From assembly GCF_006715085.1 (NCBI RefSeq), contig NZ_VFMM01000001.1, forward strand, positions 3,906,001-3,970,000: a stretch of 64,000 nt of DNA. The letters are read 5' to 3'. Numbering within the stretch: the first letter of the stretch is position 1; the number at the start of each line of letters is the position of its first letter. Positions 47,417 through 55,975 of the stretch are shown here, piece after piece. Position numbers and translations under genes: made by a program. The notes beneath the pieces were generated by a model. It saw only the letters and a program-made list of their open reading frames with translations, had not been told where the DNA came from and ran no database searches. This DNA comes from Kribbella jejuensis (lineage in GTDB: Bacteria > Actinomycetota > Actinomycetes > Propionibacteriales > Kribbellaceae).

Positions 47417-49096
47417 GTGTCCATCACCAGGAATCTTGAGATTGAAGCTCTCATGCAAGCGGCCGCTTGGCCGGATGCTGGGATGCGGACTGTGGTTGTG
47501 CTTGCGGGGTTGTTGCTTGGGGCCGGGCGGTTTGAGGAGGGGTTTGGGTTCTTCGACAAGCTGGCTGGGGAGCGGGAGGGGGAGGCGTTGCCGTTGGCTT
47601 TGGCTGGGGCGTTTCAGGTTGGGCTTGAAGGGCAGGCTGGGGAGGCGATTGCCAAGCTTGATGCTGCGGCCAAGCTTGAGTTCGGGCTTCCGCAGTACTT
47701 TCGGGGGACTTCGCTGGCGAGACTTCCCGGCTGTGGTGGGCGGGCGGAGACGGTGGTCGAGGATCTTGAGTTCGTCATTACCGTGAAGGACCGTCTGCCG
47801 GCCGGCTTCATGCGGGGCGTGTATGCCGGTCTGGTGCCTGCGTACGAACTGCTGGGTCGTACTGCGGACGCAGAGGCGGCGCGCGGCCGCTCGGGCCGGC
47901 TGCTCGCCGACTACTGGGGCAACCCCCGCGACGGGCTACGGTTCGGGCCGCCTCGGCTGGTGCAGCCCGCGCCCGGGGTGTACGTCGCTCAGGGCCACGA
48001 CTTCAGTGACTTCGGATTCATCCTGACCGATGACGGGATCGTCGCCGTGGATGCGGCGAGTACGCCGGGCACCGTTGAGGGAGCGCTCCGCGAGCTGCGG
48101 AAGATCACCGATCTGCCGATCACGCACGTCGTACTGACACACGGCCACTGGGATCACATCGGCGGGCTGTCGGCGCTCGCCGGGGATGACGCCGAGGTGA
48201 TCGCCCAAAAGAACTTCCCCGATGAGGTGCGCATGCAGCACACCGCCCCGCCGCCCTTCCCGTACCTGCTGCCCGACGAGCACGATCACCGGCTGCACGT
48301 CGAACCGGACCGGCTCGTGGCGGAGCCCGAGAAGCTCACGATCGGCGGTGTCGACATCGAACTCCTGCCGATCGCTGGCGGTGAGACGCACGACGGCCTC
48401 ATCGTGAACCTGCCCGGCAAGGGCGTGGTGTTCACAGGGGACATGTCGATGCCGTACCTGGGCGCCCCGTTCTTCAGTGAGGGGTCGGCCGAAGGGCTGT
48501 TCGAGGCCATGCGGCTGGTCATCGACCTGAACCCGGACCTCCTGATCCACGGTCACACCGGGCTCACGCTGAACTTCACGATCGAGGCGTTCCCCGGGCT
48601 GCTGGCCGCGCTCGAGGACCTGCACGAGACGGTACTGGGCGCCATCGCGGACGGGCTCACCCTGGCGGAGATCCTGCAACTGAACCACCTGCCCGTCGTA
48701 CTTCGTGAGCACCCCGCCGCCATCACCCCGTACCTCGCCACGCGGGACAACTTCATCCAGCGCGTGCACCGCCAGAACACCGGGTACTGGCACGCCCGCG
48801 GTGACGGTGTCGACGTCTTCACGCCGGAGGAGTGGGCCGCCGCGCTCGACCTGCTCGGGGGCGGTACCGACGAGGCATTCGTCAACGCCGTCACAGAACT
48901 CGTGCGTGGAAACGACCTCGCCCTCGCGTTGCGACTCGCGGACGCCGGACTACTCCGCCACCCCGCAGCCGGCGAACTCAAAAAGCTCAGGGCCCGGATC
49001 CTCGAAGGTCTCCTCGAGCGCCACCAGATGCTCAACCCGTTCAAGTTCGCCTACTACGCGGGGCTGGCCGACCTTCATCTCACCGCGGTCGAATAG
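47417..49096 (+). CDS. MBL-fold hydrolase related to alkylsulfatases
   Basis: This 559-residue protein starts at a GTG 5 bases after GGAGGACC. A helical N-terminal repeat-like part is followed by an MBL domain: ILTDDGIVAVDAASTPGT, THVVLTHGHWDHIGG (HxHxDH), ETHDGLIVNLPGKGVVFTGDM and LLIHGHTG. The C-terminal helical region (NTGYWHARGDGVDVFTPEEWAAAL, LRLADAGLLRHPAAGELKKLRARILEGLLERHQMLNPFKFAYYAG) resembles the dimerisation domain of linear alkylsulfatases, though shorter. It probably hydrolyses a sulfate ester or thioester; the substrate is unknown. Confidence 0.8.
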   Translation: MSITRNLEIEALMQAAAWPDAGMRTVVVLAGLLLGAGRFEEGFGFFDKLAGEREGEALPLALAGAFQVGLEGQAGEAIAKLDAAAKLEFGLPQYFRGTSLARLPGCGGRAETVVEDLEFVITVKDRLPAGFMRGVYAGLVPAYELLGRTADAEAARGRSGRLLADYWGNPRDGLRFGPPRLVQPAPGVYVAQGHDFSDFGFILTDDGIVAVDAASTPGTVEGALRELRKITDLPITHVVLTHGHWDHIGGLSALAGDDAEVIAQKNFPDEVRMQHTAPPPFPYLLPDEHDHRLHVEPDRLVAEPEKLTIGGVDIELLPIAGGETHDGLIVNLPGKGVVFTGDMSMPYLGAPFFSEGSAEGLFEAMRLVIDLNPDLLIHGHTGLTLNFTIEAFPGLLAALEDLHETVLGAIADGLTLAEILQLNHLPVVLREHPAAITPYLATRDNFIQRVHRQNTGYWHARGDGVDVFTPEEWAAALDLLGGGTDEAFVNAVTELVRGNDLALALRLADAGLLRHPAAGELKKLRARILEGLLERHQMLNPFKFAYYAGLADLHLTAVE

Positions 49097-49134
49097 CCCC
49101 GGGAGACCGGCTGCGCCAGTAAGGGTGCAGCCGG

Positions 49135-49584
49135 TCACGCAGCGCCGGGACCCGGCAGCAACTCAACGTCCATCGGTCCCAGGGAAGCGCCGCAGGTGTC
49201 GCAGGTGAAGCTGGGCGTCAACTCGCCACCGCAACCATGATGACGCGTGAGCAGCGGCGGCCCGTCCGGGCTGCGGTACTTGTCGCCCCACATCAGCAGC
49301 GACATCACCACAGGCCACAGGTCCAGCCCCTGCGGGGTCAGCCGGTACTCGTACCGGTCCGGCCGTGTCTGGTACAGCTCCCGCTCCAGGACCCCGGCCT
49401 CCACGAGCCGCGCGAGACGGTCCGACAGTACGTTGTGCGCGATCCCGAGCCGGGTCCGGAAGTCCTCGAAGCGCCGGGTCTTCATCAGCGCCTCACGAAT
49501 CACCAGCAGCGTCCACCGGTCGCCGACCACCTCGAGTGCCCGGGCGATCGAACAAACCTGACCCTCGTACAAACGCGGAAGCAT
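49135..49584 (-). CDS. HxlR-family winged-helix regulator with zinc-ribbon tail
   Basis: The ATG at 49584, with GAGG upstream, gives 149 residues. The HxlR core is CSIARALEVVGDRWTLLVIREALMKTRRFEDFRTRLGIAHNVLSDRLARLVEAGVLERELY. A C-terminal HHGCGGELTPSFTCDTCG makes a CxC..CxxC-type ribbon. It sits between and opposite to the MBL and CsaA-like genes and may respond to redox or electrophiles, as other HxlR proteins do. Confidence 0.9.
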   Translation of the reverse strand: MLPRLYEGQVCSIARALEVVGDRWTLLVIREALMKTRRFEDFRTRLGIAHNVLSDRLARLVEAGVLERELYQTRPDRYEYRLTPQGLDLWPVVMSLLMWGDKYRSPDGPPLLTRHHGCGGELTPSFTCDTCGASLGPMDVELLPGPGAA

Positions 49585-49640
49585 GGCCTCAGTGTAGTCG
49601 ATTGTGTGAAACAATCGGCCGGGAAAACGGAAGGAGCGAG

Positions 49641-50012
49641 ATGAGCACCAACGACGAGTTCACGGTGGCGCCGGTCAAGCCGACGGCCACCTTCGAGGAT
49701 CTGGAGAAGCTCGATATCCGGGTCGGGTTCATCGAGCAGGTGCAGGACATTCCGAAGTCCGACAAGCTCGTCCGGCTGCTCGTCGACTTCGGCAGCTTCA
49801 AGCGAACCATTCTCGTCGGCCTCAAGCAGGAGCGGGAGGATCCGGCCGAGATCGAGGGCCGGCAGGCGCTCTTCGTCGTCAACCTCGCGCCGCGGAAGAT
49901 GATGGGCGAACTGTCCGAGGGCATGATGTTCGACATCGGGTACGCCGACTCGATCACGCCCGTACTGGCGATGCCCGAGCGCGTCGTACCCAATGGGACC
50001 CGGGCCGGGTGA
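49641..50012 (+). CDS. CsaA-like tRNA-binding-domain protein
   Basis: The ATG at 49641, after GGAGCGAG, gives 123 residues with the OB-fold tRNA-binding domain of CsaA/EMAP type: TFEDLEKLDIRVGFIEQVQDIPKSDKLVRLLVDFG, RTILVGLKQ, ALFVVNLAPRKMMGELSEGMMF. CsaA proteins bind tRNA and have chaperone-like activity as dimers. It is divergent from the HxlR gene, which may regulate it. Confidence 0.88.
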   Translation: MSTNDEFTVAPVKPTATFEDLEKLDIRVGFIEQVQDIPKSDKLVRLLVDFGSFKRTILVGLKQEREDPAEIEGRQALFVVNLAPRKMMGELSEGMMFDIGYADSITPVLAMPERVVPNGTRAG

Positions 50013-50022
50013 AACGTCGGTC

Positions 50023-50610
50023 TCAGTTCGGCCAGGCGGGGTTGCGGCCGAGGTAGGCGACGATCTGGTCGAGCGTGTCGTCGCCGGACCACGGGATGTC
50101 CGCCGCGAAGGCCGAGCCGGGTGTGAGCCGGACGTCGCCGGTCGGGACGATCTGGGCGACGGTGTGGGCGGCTTCCAGTACCTCGGGACGGAACGTCACC
50201 GTCGTACCGAGGGATTTCGCGACGTCCCAGCTGTGGACGACGTAGTCGATGAAGTGGAAGCTGATCGCCTGGCTGCCGGGGAAAGAGGCGCCGAACTCGG
50301 CGAGCGGGAAGATCCGCTCCGCCACCCCGGGCTGTGCGAACGAGTCCAGGACGTGCTCGGCGGACTCGGTGTACGCCTTCACCGGGTCGTCGCCGAGGTC
50401 GACGAGCTTCCAGATCGCGGGGTCGTCCTCGCCGCGGGAGGCGGCGGCGAATCCGTAGTGCTGGGTGGCCATGTGCGCGAGCAGACCGTAGAGCGTCCAG
50501 GCCCGGCAGGGGGTCGGCTTGGACAGATCGGCCTCGGTGGCGGTGCTGACGATCTCGATGCTGGTCCGGACGGCTTCGGCGTCCAGCGGGATGTAATCAA
50601 TGGTAGGCAT
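50023..50610 (-). CDS. TIGR03086/DinB-like mycothiol-type metal-binding protein
   Basis: From the ATG at 50610 the protein has 195 residues and the maleylpyruvate-isomerase N-terminal fold of actinobacterial TIGR03086 proteins: LSKPTPCRAWTLYGLLAHMATQHYGFAAA with the first His, and FIDYVVHSWDVAKSLG with the second. Such proteins bind a divalent metal and many use mycothiol. An ATG 6 bases upstream is equally possible. It is divergent from the MarR gene at 50663. Confidence 0.82.
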   Translation of the reverse strand: MPTIDYIPLDAEAVRTSIEIVSTATEADLSKPTPCRAWTLYGLLAHMATQHYGFAAASRGEDDPAIWKLVDLGDDPVKAYTESAEHVLDSFAQPGVAERIFPLAEFGASFPGSQAISFHFIDYVVHSWDVAKSLGTTVTFRPEVLEAAHTVAQIVPTGDVRLTPGSAFAADIPWSGDDTLDQIVAYLGRNPAWPN

Positions 50611-50662
50611 GCGCATATCGTAAGCGCTCGCATATGATTGCGCCAGTGCTACCTTTTTCGGC

Positions 50663-51082
50663 ATGGCAACCGAGCGACCCGACCTGGCGGCGATGCTGGC
50701 TCCGCTCGTCCGGGACCTGATCGCGATCGAGCTGCCGATCCTGGCCGCGCACCACGTCTCGATGTGGGGCTACGTCGTACTCAATGCGCTCGACGACACC
50801 CCCGTGCGGACGCAGGCCGCGCTCGCGGAGGCGATCGGCGCGGACAAGTCGCGGATCATCGGCACCCTGGACGAGCTGCAGCGGGTCGGGTTGATCGAGC
50901 GTACTCCGGATCCGGACGACCGTCGGGTCCGGCTGCTCTCGATCACGGCTCAAGGCCGGAAGGTACGTCGTGCCGTCCGCAAGGACATCCAGGCAGTCGA
51001 GCTGCAGACCCTCGACGGCCTGCCGGCAGCTGATCGGAAGATGTTTCTCCGCCTGCTGCAGCAGTTGCACGCTTCACGCTGA
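50663..51082 (+). CDS. MarR-family regulator
   Basis: This 139-residue dimeric winged-helix protein has the region VRTQAALAEAIGADKSRIIGTLDELQRVGLIERTPDPDDRRVRLLSITAQGRK, the standard MarR recognition helix and DDRR wing. It is divergent from the TIGR03086 gene; the short shared gap contains AT-rich inverted CATAT elements that could be its operator. Confidence 0.92.
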   Translation: MATERPDLAAMLAPLVRDLIAIELPILAAHHVSMWGYVVLNALDDTPVRTQAALAEAIGADKSRIIGTLDELQRVGLIERTPDPDDRRVRLLSITAQGRKVRRAVRKDIQAVELQTLDGLPAADRKMFLRLLQQLHASR

Positions 51083-51145
51083 CGGTGGACCGCGTTCCCT
51101 CGCGCGGGTGATCCGGCGGCGAACAAGCCTCAACAAACTGGCTGG

Positions 51146-51973
51146 ATGAGGCGAGCGGTGGTGCTGTGGGCAACTATGTACGGCGGTCTGCGGATCTGGT
51201 ACGCGACCGGGCACCAGCCGTCGTGGAAGCTGCCCGGCAACGACCTGCTGATCCCTTTGCGGGTATCGGTGGCCGCGTGCGTCGTCACCGCGCTCGCCGT
51301 CATCCGGATCCGGCCGCGCCTTCTCTGGGTGCTCGCCGCCGGCTGGCTGGCCGCGGCCGGGTTCATCCTGCTCGACGTGGTGGCCGGCGTCCTCCCGGGT
51401 CTCGGCATTCCGTTCGATCTGCTCGGCATGCTCAGCCGCCTCGGCGCGATCGCCGGCGCCGTACTGCTCGGGCTGCTTGCTCGTCAGCATCAGCCGACCG
51501 CGACTCCGTGGCCGTCCTGGATCTCGACCGTTGGCGCGTGTCTCGCCGCCGTCGGGTGCCTCACCAGGCTCGGTGCACAGGCGGTCGTCGGCTTCGGCAA
51601 GACTCCGTACGCCGGAAACTGGTCTTTCCTGGTTTTCGAAAGCGGATTCCTCCTCGCGGGCACGTTGCTGCCGTTCCTGCTCGTGCATCGGATCGGGCGG
51701 GCGTTCCCGCGCTGGCTCCTGCTCCTGCCCGGGTACGCCATCGGCGTCGGCATCACGGCGTACTTCGGGGTCGGGCTGATCCAGATGGTCGTTGCCGCGC
51801 TTCAAGGGCAGCCGGTGTACGGCGACGTCGGGCTGCCGGACAGCTTCTTCTGGGTCGCGGTACCGGCGTACGTCGTCTGGGGCGCGGGCCTGACAGTGGC
51901 CGCCCGCGGTTACCAATTCGCGACGCGAAGGGCAACCGATTCGGTGTGTGATCTTCAAAGCACACACGGTTGA
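51146..51973 (+). CDS. Multi-pass membrane protein of unknown function
   Basis: This 275-residue protein has about seven hydrophobic helices (VAACVVTALAVI, LLWVLAAGWLAAAGFILLDVVAG, LGAIAGAVLLGLL, FLVFESGFLLAGTLLPFLLV, WLLLLPGYAIGVGITAYFGV, WVAVPAYVVWGAGLTV). No family motif is recognised. It lies 63 bases after marR on the same strand and just before the sigma factor operon. Confidence 0.7.
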   Translation: MRRAVVLWATMYGGLRIWYATGHQPSWKLPGNDLLIPLRVSVAACVVTALAVIRIRPRLLWVLAAGWLAAAGFILLDVVAGVLPGLGIPFDLLGMLSRLGAIAGAVLLGLLARQHQPTATPWPSWISTVGACLAAVGCLTRLGAQAVVGFGKTPYAGNWSFLVFESGFLLAGTLLPFLLVHRIGRAFPRWLLLLPGYAIGVGITAYFGVGLIQMVVAALQGQPVYGDVGLPDSFFWVAVPAYVVWGAGLTVAARGYQFATRRATDSVCDLQSTHG

Positions 51974-52036
51974 ACCATGTAGAGCGTTCAATCGTTCAAA
52001 CCATGCACAGGCATGGTCGACAGGGCAGGAGCGCCG

Positions 52037-52546
52037 ATGGCGGACGATCGGGCGACGCTGCTGCGCGAGCTGCACGACGTGCACGCGCCCGCGCTGTGGC
52101 GGTTCGTCGTCCGACTCACCGGCGACGACCGGCTGGCCGAGGACGTGGTTCAGGAGACCCTGCTGCGCGCTTGGCGGCGGCCGAACATCCTCACCGAGGA
52201 CGAGCCGGGCGCCCGGGCCTGGCTGTACACCGTCGCCCGCAACCTGGTCATCGACGACCGGCGCAGCGCCCGGGTCAGCCGGGAGGTCGCCAGCGACGAC
52301 CTCCCGGAGAACCCGAGCGCCGACCACGCGAACGCGGTACTGGATGCCTGGCTGGTGGCCGAGTCGCTGGCGCAGTTGTCGGAGGAACACCGGCAGGTGA
52401 TCGTTCGTGCGTACTACGGCCGCCGTACCGTCACCGACATCGCCGCGGAGCTGGACATCCCGCCGGGCACCGTGAAATCGCGGCTGCACTACGGGCTGCG
52501 GGCCCTGAAGCTCGCACTGCAGGAGAAGGGGGTCACGAGCCAATGA
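52037..52546 (+). CDS. ECF RNA polymerase sigma factor
   Basis: From the ATG at 52037, which has a GGAG 7 bases upstream, the protein has 169 residues. Region 2 is ALWRFVVRLTGDDRLAEDVVQETLLRAWRRP with the W-L-Y-T-V-A-R-N-L continuation, and region 4 is EEHRQVIVRAYYGRRTVTDIAAELDIPPGTVKSRLHYGLRALK. The stop overlaps the anti-sigma gene (ATGA). The upstream GGTTGAACC and GTTCAAACC elements could be an autoregulated promoter. Confidence 0.93.
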   Translation: MADDRATLLRELHDVHAPALWRFVVRLTGDDRLAEDVVQETLLRAWRRPNILTEDEPGARAWLYTVARNLVIDDRRSARVSREVASDDLPENPSADHANAVLDAWLVAESLAQLSEEHRQVIVRAYYGRRTVTDIAAELDIPPGTVKSRLHYGLRALKLALQEKGVTSQ

Positions 52547-53208
52547 GCGACCCGTACCGGGAGTGGGACGCGGCCTATCTGCTCGGCGCGCTGTCGGCGA
52601 AGGATCGTCGCGCGTACGAGGAGCACCTGCACACGTGTGCGGAGTGTTCCGCCGCGGTCGCGTCGTTGGCCGGCGTACCCGGGATGCTGGCTGCGCTGCC
52701 GGCCGACCGGGCGCAGGCCACCGTCACCACCGAGCCGCCGAACCTGCTCGCCGGTCTGGCACGGAGAGTCCAGCGCGACCGGCGGCGGCGACGGATCCGG
52801 TTCGGTGCATTCGCGTCCGCCGGCGCCGTGGCGGCCGCGGTCGTCGGCGCGCTCGTGATTGTCCCGCTGACGCGCGACGACGACTCCAAGGGCGACTACG
52901 TCGTCCTCTCCCAGACTGTGTCGAGCAAGCTGTCCGCCGACGCCCGGCTGGTGCCCGAGCCCTGGGGTACGACGATCGAGATCAGCTGCAAGTACGACGA
53001 ACTCGCGACGCCGAGCGAACGCTCCCGCGGGTACGAGCTGTACGTCACAGATAAGACCGGCAAGGTCCAGCTGATCGCGAGCTGGACCTCCGCGCCCGGG
53101 ACCACCGTGAAACCGGCTGCCACCACCAAGCTCAAGCGCGACGAGATCCGGGCACTGGACATCCGCAGTTCGGAAACCGGCAGGGTGTTGCTCGCCGTTC
53201 GTTTCTGA
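52543..53208 (+). CDS. Zinc-type anti-sigma factor, membrane anchored
   Basis: This 221-residue protein has an N-terminal ZAS zinc motif (EEHLHTCAECSAAVASL, H-x3-C-x2-C), one membrane helix (FGAFASAGAVAAAVVGALVIV, about 105-125) and an extracytoplasmic beta domain (TTIEISCKYDELATPSERSRGYELYVTDKTGKVQLIASW). It should bind and hold the ECF factor encoded just upstream. The outer domain probably senses the signal. Confidence 0.9.
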   Translation: MSDPYREWDAAYLLGALSAKDRRAYEEHLHTCAECSAAVASLAGVPGMLAALPADRAQATVTTEPPNLLAGLARRVQRDRRRRRIRFGAFASAGAVAAAVVGALVIVPLTRDDDSKGDYVVLSQTVSSKLSADARLVPEPWGTTIEISCKYDELATPSERSRGYELYVTDKTGKVQLIASWTSAPGTTVKPAATTKLKRDEIRALDIRSSETGRVLLAVRF

Positions 53209-53282
53209 ACATGAATGCACACGGCGCGTTGGGGCACCTGAAGGGTCAAGAACGGTGATCGCTCGAGAGGTGACCGCTCGAG

Positions 53283-53312
53283 ACCCCGGTGTTCAGGGAC
53301 GTGCACCGGGGT
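53283..53312 (+). terminator. Terminator-like hairpin after the sigma operon
   Basis: ACCCCGGTG-12 nt-CACCGGGGT forms a perfect 9-bp stem, 74 bases past the anti-sigma stop. Confidence 0.6.
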
Positions 53313-53487
53313 CGCCGTACGTCGTGACGGTGCCGCAAGAAAATTCCGGGGAAGCTGTAACACTCGGCTCGTCACCAGCGATACACCGTGTGTAACGCCA
53401 CTTGAGGATCCCGTCCCAGGTCGTCCGCCCGAAGGGCCTGGGCCGGGATTCTCGACTGCTTCTGAGGCGCCGGCAGCGTTACGTGCA

Positions 53488-53521
53488 AAGGCCCCCCGGT
53501 GATGCCCACCCGGGGGGCCTT
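53488..53521. terminator. Strong bidirectional hairpin
   Basis: AAGGCCCCCCGG-10 nt-CCGGGGGGCCTT is a 12-bp perfect stem whose outer A/T pairs suit termination in both directions. It ends the minus-strand gene at 53542. The rest of 53209-53541 holds no gene. Confidence 0.75.
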
Positions 53522-53541
53522 CGCAACTGCGATCCCTCTCC

Positions 53542-53781
53542 CTAGGATGCTTGCTCGGTCGGGCCTTCCGACGGCGGCAGGGCGATCCGGTCCGCCGGCA
53601 GGCGTTCCGTCCGCTCGGAGCCGTCGTCGCCCTCGTACTGCACCAGAGCGGTCCATCCCGATTCCTCGTGGTCGCGGCCGATCAGCCAGCCGCGATGCCA
53701 CGTACCGTCCACACGGACGACGACGTGGCTGGGCAGAGGGAGTCGGGACACCAGATCGGTGCCGGGCTCGAACTCGGTCAT
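53542..53781 (-). CDS. Small hypothetical protein
   Basis: These 79 residues (DLVSRLPLPSHVVVRVDGTWHRGWLIGRDHEESGWTALVQYEGDDGSERTERLPADRI) look like a compact beta-barrel, of the SH3/Tudor-like type, with an acidic surface. A strong terminator follows it. Function is unknown. Confidence 0.7.
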   Translation of the reverse strand: MTEFEPGTDLVSRLPLPSHVVVRVDGTWHRGWLIGRDHEESGWTALVQYEGDDGSERTERLPADRIALPPSEGPTEQAS

Positions 53782-53844
53782 GGCCGAAGGTTAGGTGCAA
53801 TCCGCTCGCGGCGCCTCTTGAAAGCGTGTTCCGTCCAACTCTTC

Positions 53845-54531
53845 TCAGAGTCCGGACTCGAGTCCAAACGCTTGTACGGCGGCGTTCACCTTCAGCGCAC
53901 GGCCGCCGGGTATCCGCGTGACCCACCCGTTGTCGAGCGCGTGTGCGCACAGCGCGGCGCCGACCGCGCCGGCCAGATGCGGGCGGCGCTCGGTCACGTC
54001 GAGACAGGAGCGGACCGGCGCGCGACCACGCCGTACGTCGAGCTCGATGCCGAGATCTTTCAACCAGGCTTGACCTTCCGGGGTCAATGCGATCCCCTCG
54101 GACCAGTCGATCAGGCCGCGCTCGGTCATCGCGTCGGCAAGCGCCACACCGAGTTTTCCGGCGAGGTGGTCGTAGCAGGTCCGGGCTCGTGCGAACGCGT
54201 CCCGTTTGCTGACCGCGGACAGGCTGTTCACGACTTCGGTACGTTGTGGCGTGAGCGCGGCCAGGCCTTCGAGCAACTCGGCCGTCTCCGGGCCGGCGAG
54301 TTTCACGTACCGGTGTCTGCCCTGACGGACCTCGCTCAACAGGCCGCCCGCGACGAGCAGGTTGAGGTGCTCGCTGATCGTCGGCCGTGAGACCTTCGCC
54401 ACCTTCGCCAGTTCGGACGCGGTCCAGGCGCGGCCGTCCAGCAACGCGAGGCAGACGGTCGCCCGGGTCCCGTCCGCGAGCATCCGGGCCCAGCCGGCCA
54501 GCTCCTCACCTTCGGCAGTCATAGCGTCCAT
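53845..54531 (-). CDS. ArsR-type winged-helix regulator
   Basis: From the ATG at 54531 the protein has 228 residues; an ATG 9 bases later is also possible. The helix-turn-helix is RAWTASELAKVAKVSRPTISEHLNLLVAGGLLSEVRQGRHRYVKLAG. The long C-terminal part (ARTCYDHLAGKLGVALADAMTERGLI) is typical of a larger ArsR subgroup in actinobacteria. It is divergent from the flavin reductase-like gene, its likely target. Confidence 0.85.
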   Translation of the reverse strand: MDAMTAEGEELAGWARMLADGTRATVCLALLDGRAWTASELAKVAKVSRPTISEHLNLLVAGGLLSEVRQGRHRYVKLAGPETAELLEGLAALTPQRTEVVNSLSAVSKRDAFARARTCYDHLAGKLGVALADAMTERGLIDWSEGIALTPEGQAWLKDLGIELDVRRGRAPVRSCLDVTERRPHLAGAVGAALCAHALDNGWVTRIPGGRALKVNAAVQAFGLESGL

Positions 54532-54589
54532 GATGCCGGGTGGACAGTTAGGCGTCCGCCGAACGGTTCCGTGCATAGCGTCGATTCGT

Positions 54590-55204
54590 ATGACGCACCT
54601 GACGATCGAACCCTCCATCCTGTACGTCGGAACGCCAGTCGCCCTGCTGACGACGCTGAACGAGGACGGCACCGTCAACCTGGCGCCGATGTCGTCCGCG
54701 TGGGCGCTCGGCTCCGTGGTGGTACTGGGTGTCGGCGTCGGTGGCCAGACCGCGGAGAATCTGCTGACCCGGCCCGAGGTGGTCATCAACTACCCGAGCC
54801 CCGAGCTGTGGCAGGCGGTCGAACGCCTGGCTCCGCTCACGGCGGCTGACCCGGTGCCGCCGCACAAGCAGGCCCGCTTCCACCACGATCGCGCGAAGTT
54901 CGAGGCCGCCGGGCTGACCCCGACGCCGTCCGAGCTGGTCACCCCGCCCCGCGTCGCCGAATGCCCTCTCCAGTTCGAGGCGTCCGTCACCCAGGCCGAC
55001 CTAGATGCCAAAGGCAACTTCGTCCTGGCCCAGGCCGAGGTCCTTCGAGTCCACGCGGCACCGCACGTGGTAGTCCCCGGCACATCCCACGTCGACCCTG
55101 CCGCCTGGTCCCCACTCATCTACAACTTCCGTCACTACTACGGGCTGGGCGCTGAACTCGGCGAATCCTTCCGCACCGAAACCCCAAGAAACAAAGGCGT
55201 GTAG
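54590..55204 (+). CDS. Flavin reductase-like FMN-binding protein
   Basis: From the ATG at 54590 the 204 residues fit the flavin reductase-like split barrel: ILYVGTPVALLTTLNEDGTVNLAPMSSAWALGSVVVLGVGVGGQTAENLLTRPEVVINYPS, then ECPLQFEASV and VLRVHAAPHVV. The likely cofactor is FMN; the substrate is unknown. It is divergent from the ArsR gene. Its last codons and stop (GTGTAG) begin one copy of the 88-bp inverted repeat. Confidence 0.83.
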   Translation: MTHLTIEPSILYVGTPVALLTTLNEDGTVNLAPMSSAWALGSVVVLGVGVGGQTAENLLTRPEVVINYPSPELWQAVERLAPLTAADPVPPHKQARFHHDRAKFEAAGLTPTPSELVTPPRVAECPLQFEASVTQADLDAKGNFVLAQAEVLRVHAAPHVVVPGTSHVDPAAWSPLIYNFRHYYGLGAELGESFRTETPRNKGV

Positions 55205-55286
55205 ACCCCCGGCGTGCTGCGCAGGTGCTCCGGTCGCTGCGCTCCCTCCCGCACCCGCTCCGCGCGCTCTCACCCACCCTCCGACT
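55199..55286 (+). repeat. 88-bp repeat, left copy (inverted relative to 59790-59877)
   Basis: Starting at a GTGTAG stop, it runs through GCGTGCTGCGCAGGTGCTCC, GCTCCCTCCCGCACCCGCTCC and CACCCACCCTCCG and matches the reverse complement of 59790-59877 at most positions. A third, degraded direct copy lies at about 55446-55511 (GCTGCGCAGGATTCCGGTTG). The rest of the gap up to 55561 shows nothing else. Confidence 0.8.
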
Positions 55287-55561
55287 GGCGCCGGCATTTC
55301 CCGGCTGCCGCGGGGTTATTGCGAGCTGCCGCTCGCGGGCGACTACATCAGCGGGGGTGGTGAGTGAAGCCGCAGGTGGTGAGTGGCGTGGGTTGCAGGT
55401 TGGGGAAGGTCGAAGTCGCGAGGGGTGGATGTGGCTCGACCCTTGCGTGCTGCGCAGGATTCCGGTTGCTGCGATCCCTCCGACACCTGCTCCGCGCGAT
55501 GCTGTCTACTGACTCGGGGCTTCGGGTGGAGCTGCCTGACGGACTTGGGCCGGCGAGATCC

Positions 55562-55975
55562 TCAGCGCGAGGAGGAGTTCTCCGTGAGATCGGCGACGAG
55601 TTGCTCTACTCGGGTCCGGATCTCGTCGCGGACCTTGCGGACGACTTCGATGGGCTGGCCTGCGGGGTCGGTGAGTTTCCAGTCTTCGTAGCGTTTGCCG
55701 GGGTAGAACGGGCAGGCGTCGCCGCAACCCATCGTGATGACGACGTCGCTGGCCTGTACATCGTCGGTCGACAGCAGGTGCGGCGTCGTACCGGTGATGT
55801 CGATGCCGACCTCGCGCATCGCTTCGACGGCGATCGGGTTGACCTGGTCGGCGGGTTCGGAGCCTGCGGAGCGTACGTCGATCTTGTCACCGGCCAGGTG
55901 GCGCAGCCAGCCCGCCGCCATCTGGGACCGGCCGGCGTTGTGGATGCAGACGAACAGGACACTCGGCTTGCTCAC
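55562..55975 (-). CDS. arsC: Arsenate reductase, low-molecular-weight phosphatase type
   Basis: This 137-residue enzyme reduces arsenate to arsenite. The phosphatase loop is VCIHNAGRS (C10, R16), and a resolving pair lies in ITMGCGDACPFYPGKRYEDW (C84, C88), followed by the DW..DPAGQ block. The pattern is that of thioredoxin- or mycothiol-linked ArsC proteins of actinobacteria. The start overlaps the aquaporin stop by 4 bases. Confidence 0.93.
   Translation of the reverse strand: MSKPSVLFVCIHNAGRSQMAAGWLRHLAGDKIDVRSAGSEPADQVNPIAVEAMREVGIDITGTTPHLLSTDDVQASDVVITMGCGDACPFYPGKRYEDWKLTDPAGQPIEVVRKVRDEIRTRVEQLVADLTENSSSR

Noticed and set aside
46615..47559. A 314-codon minus-strand frame in the 46.5-47.4 kb gap
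   Set aside because: Low-complexity Pro/Arg/Ser/Thr translation that runs into the MBL gene; no sign of selection for protein.
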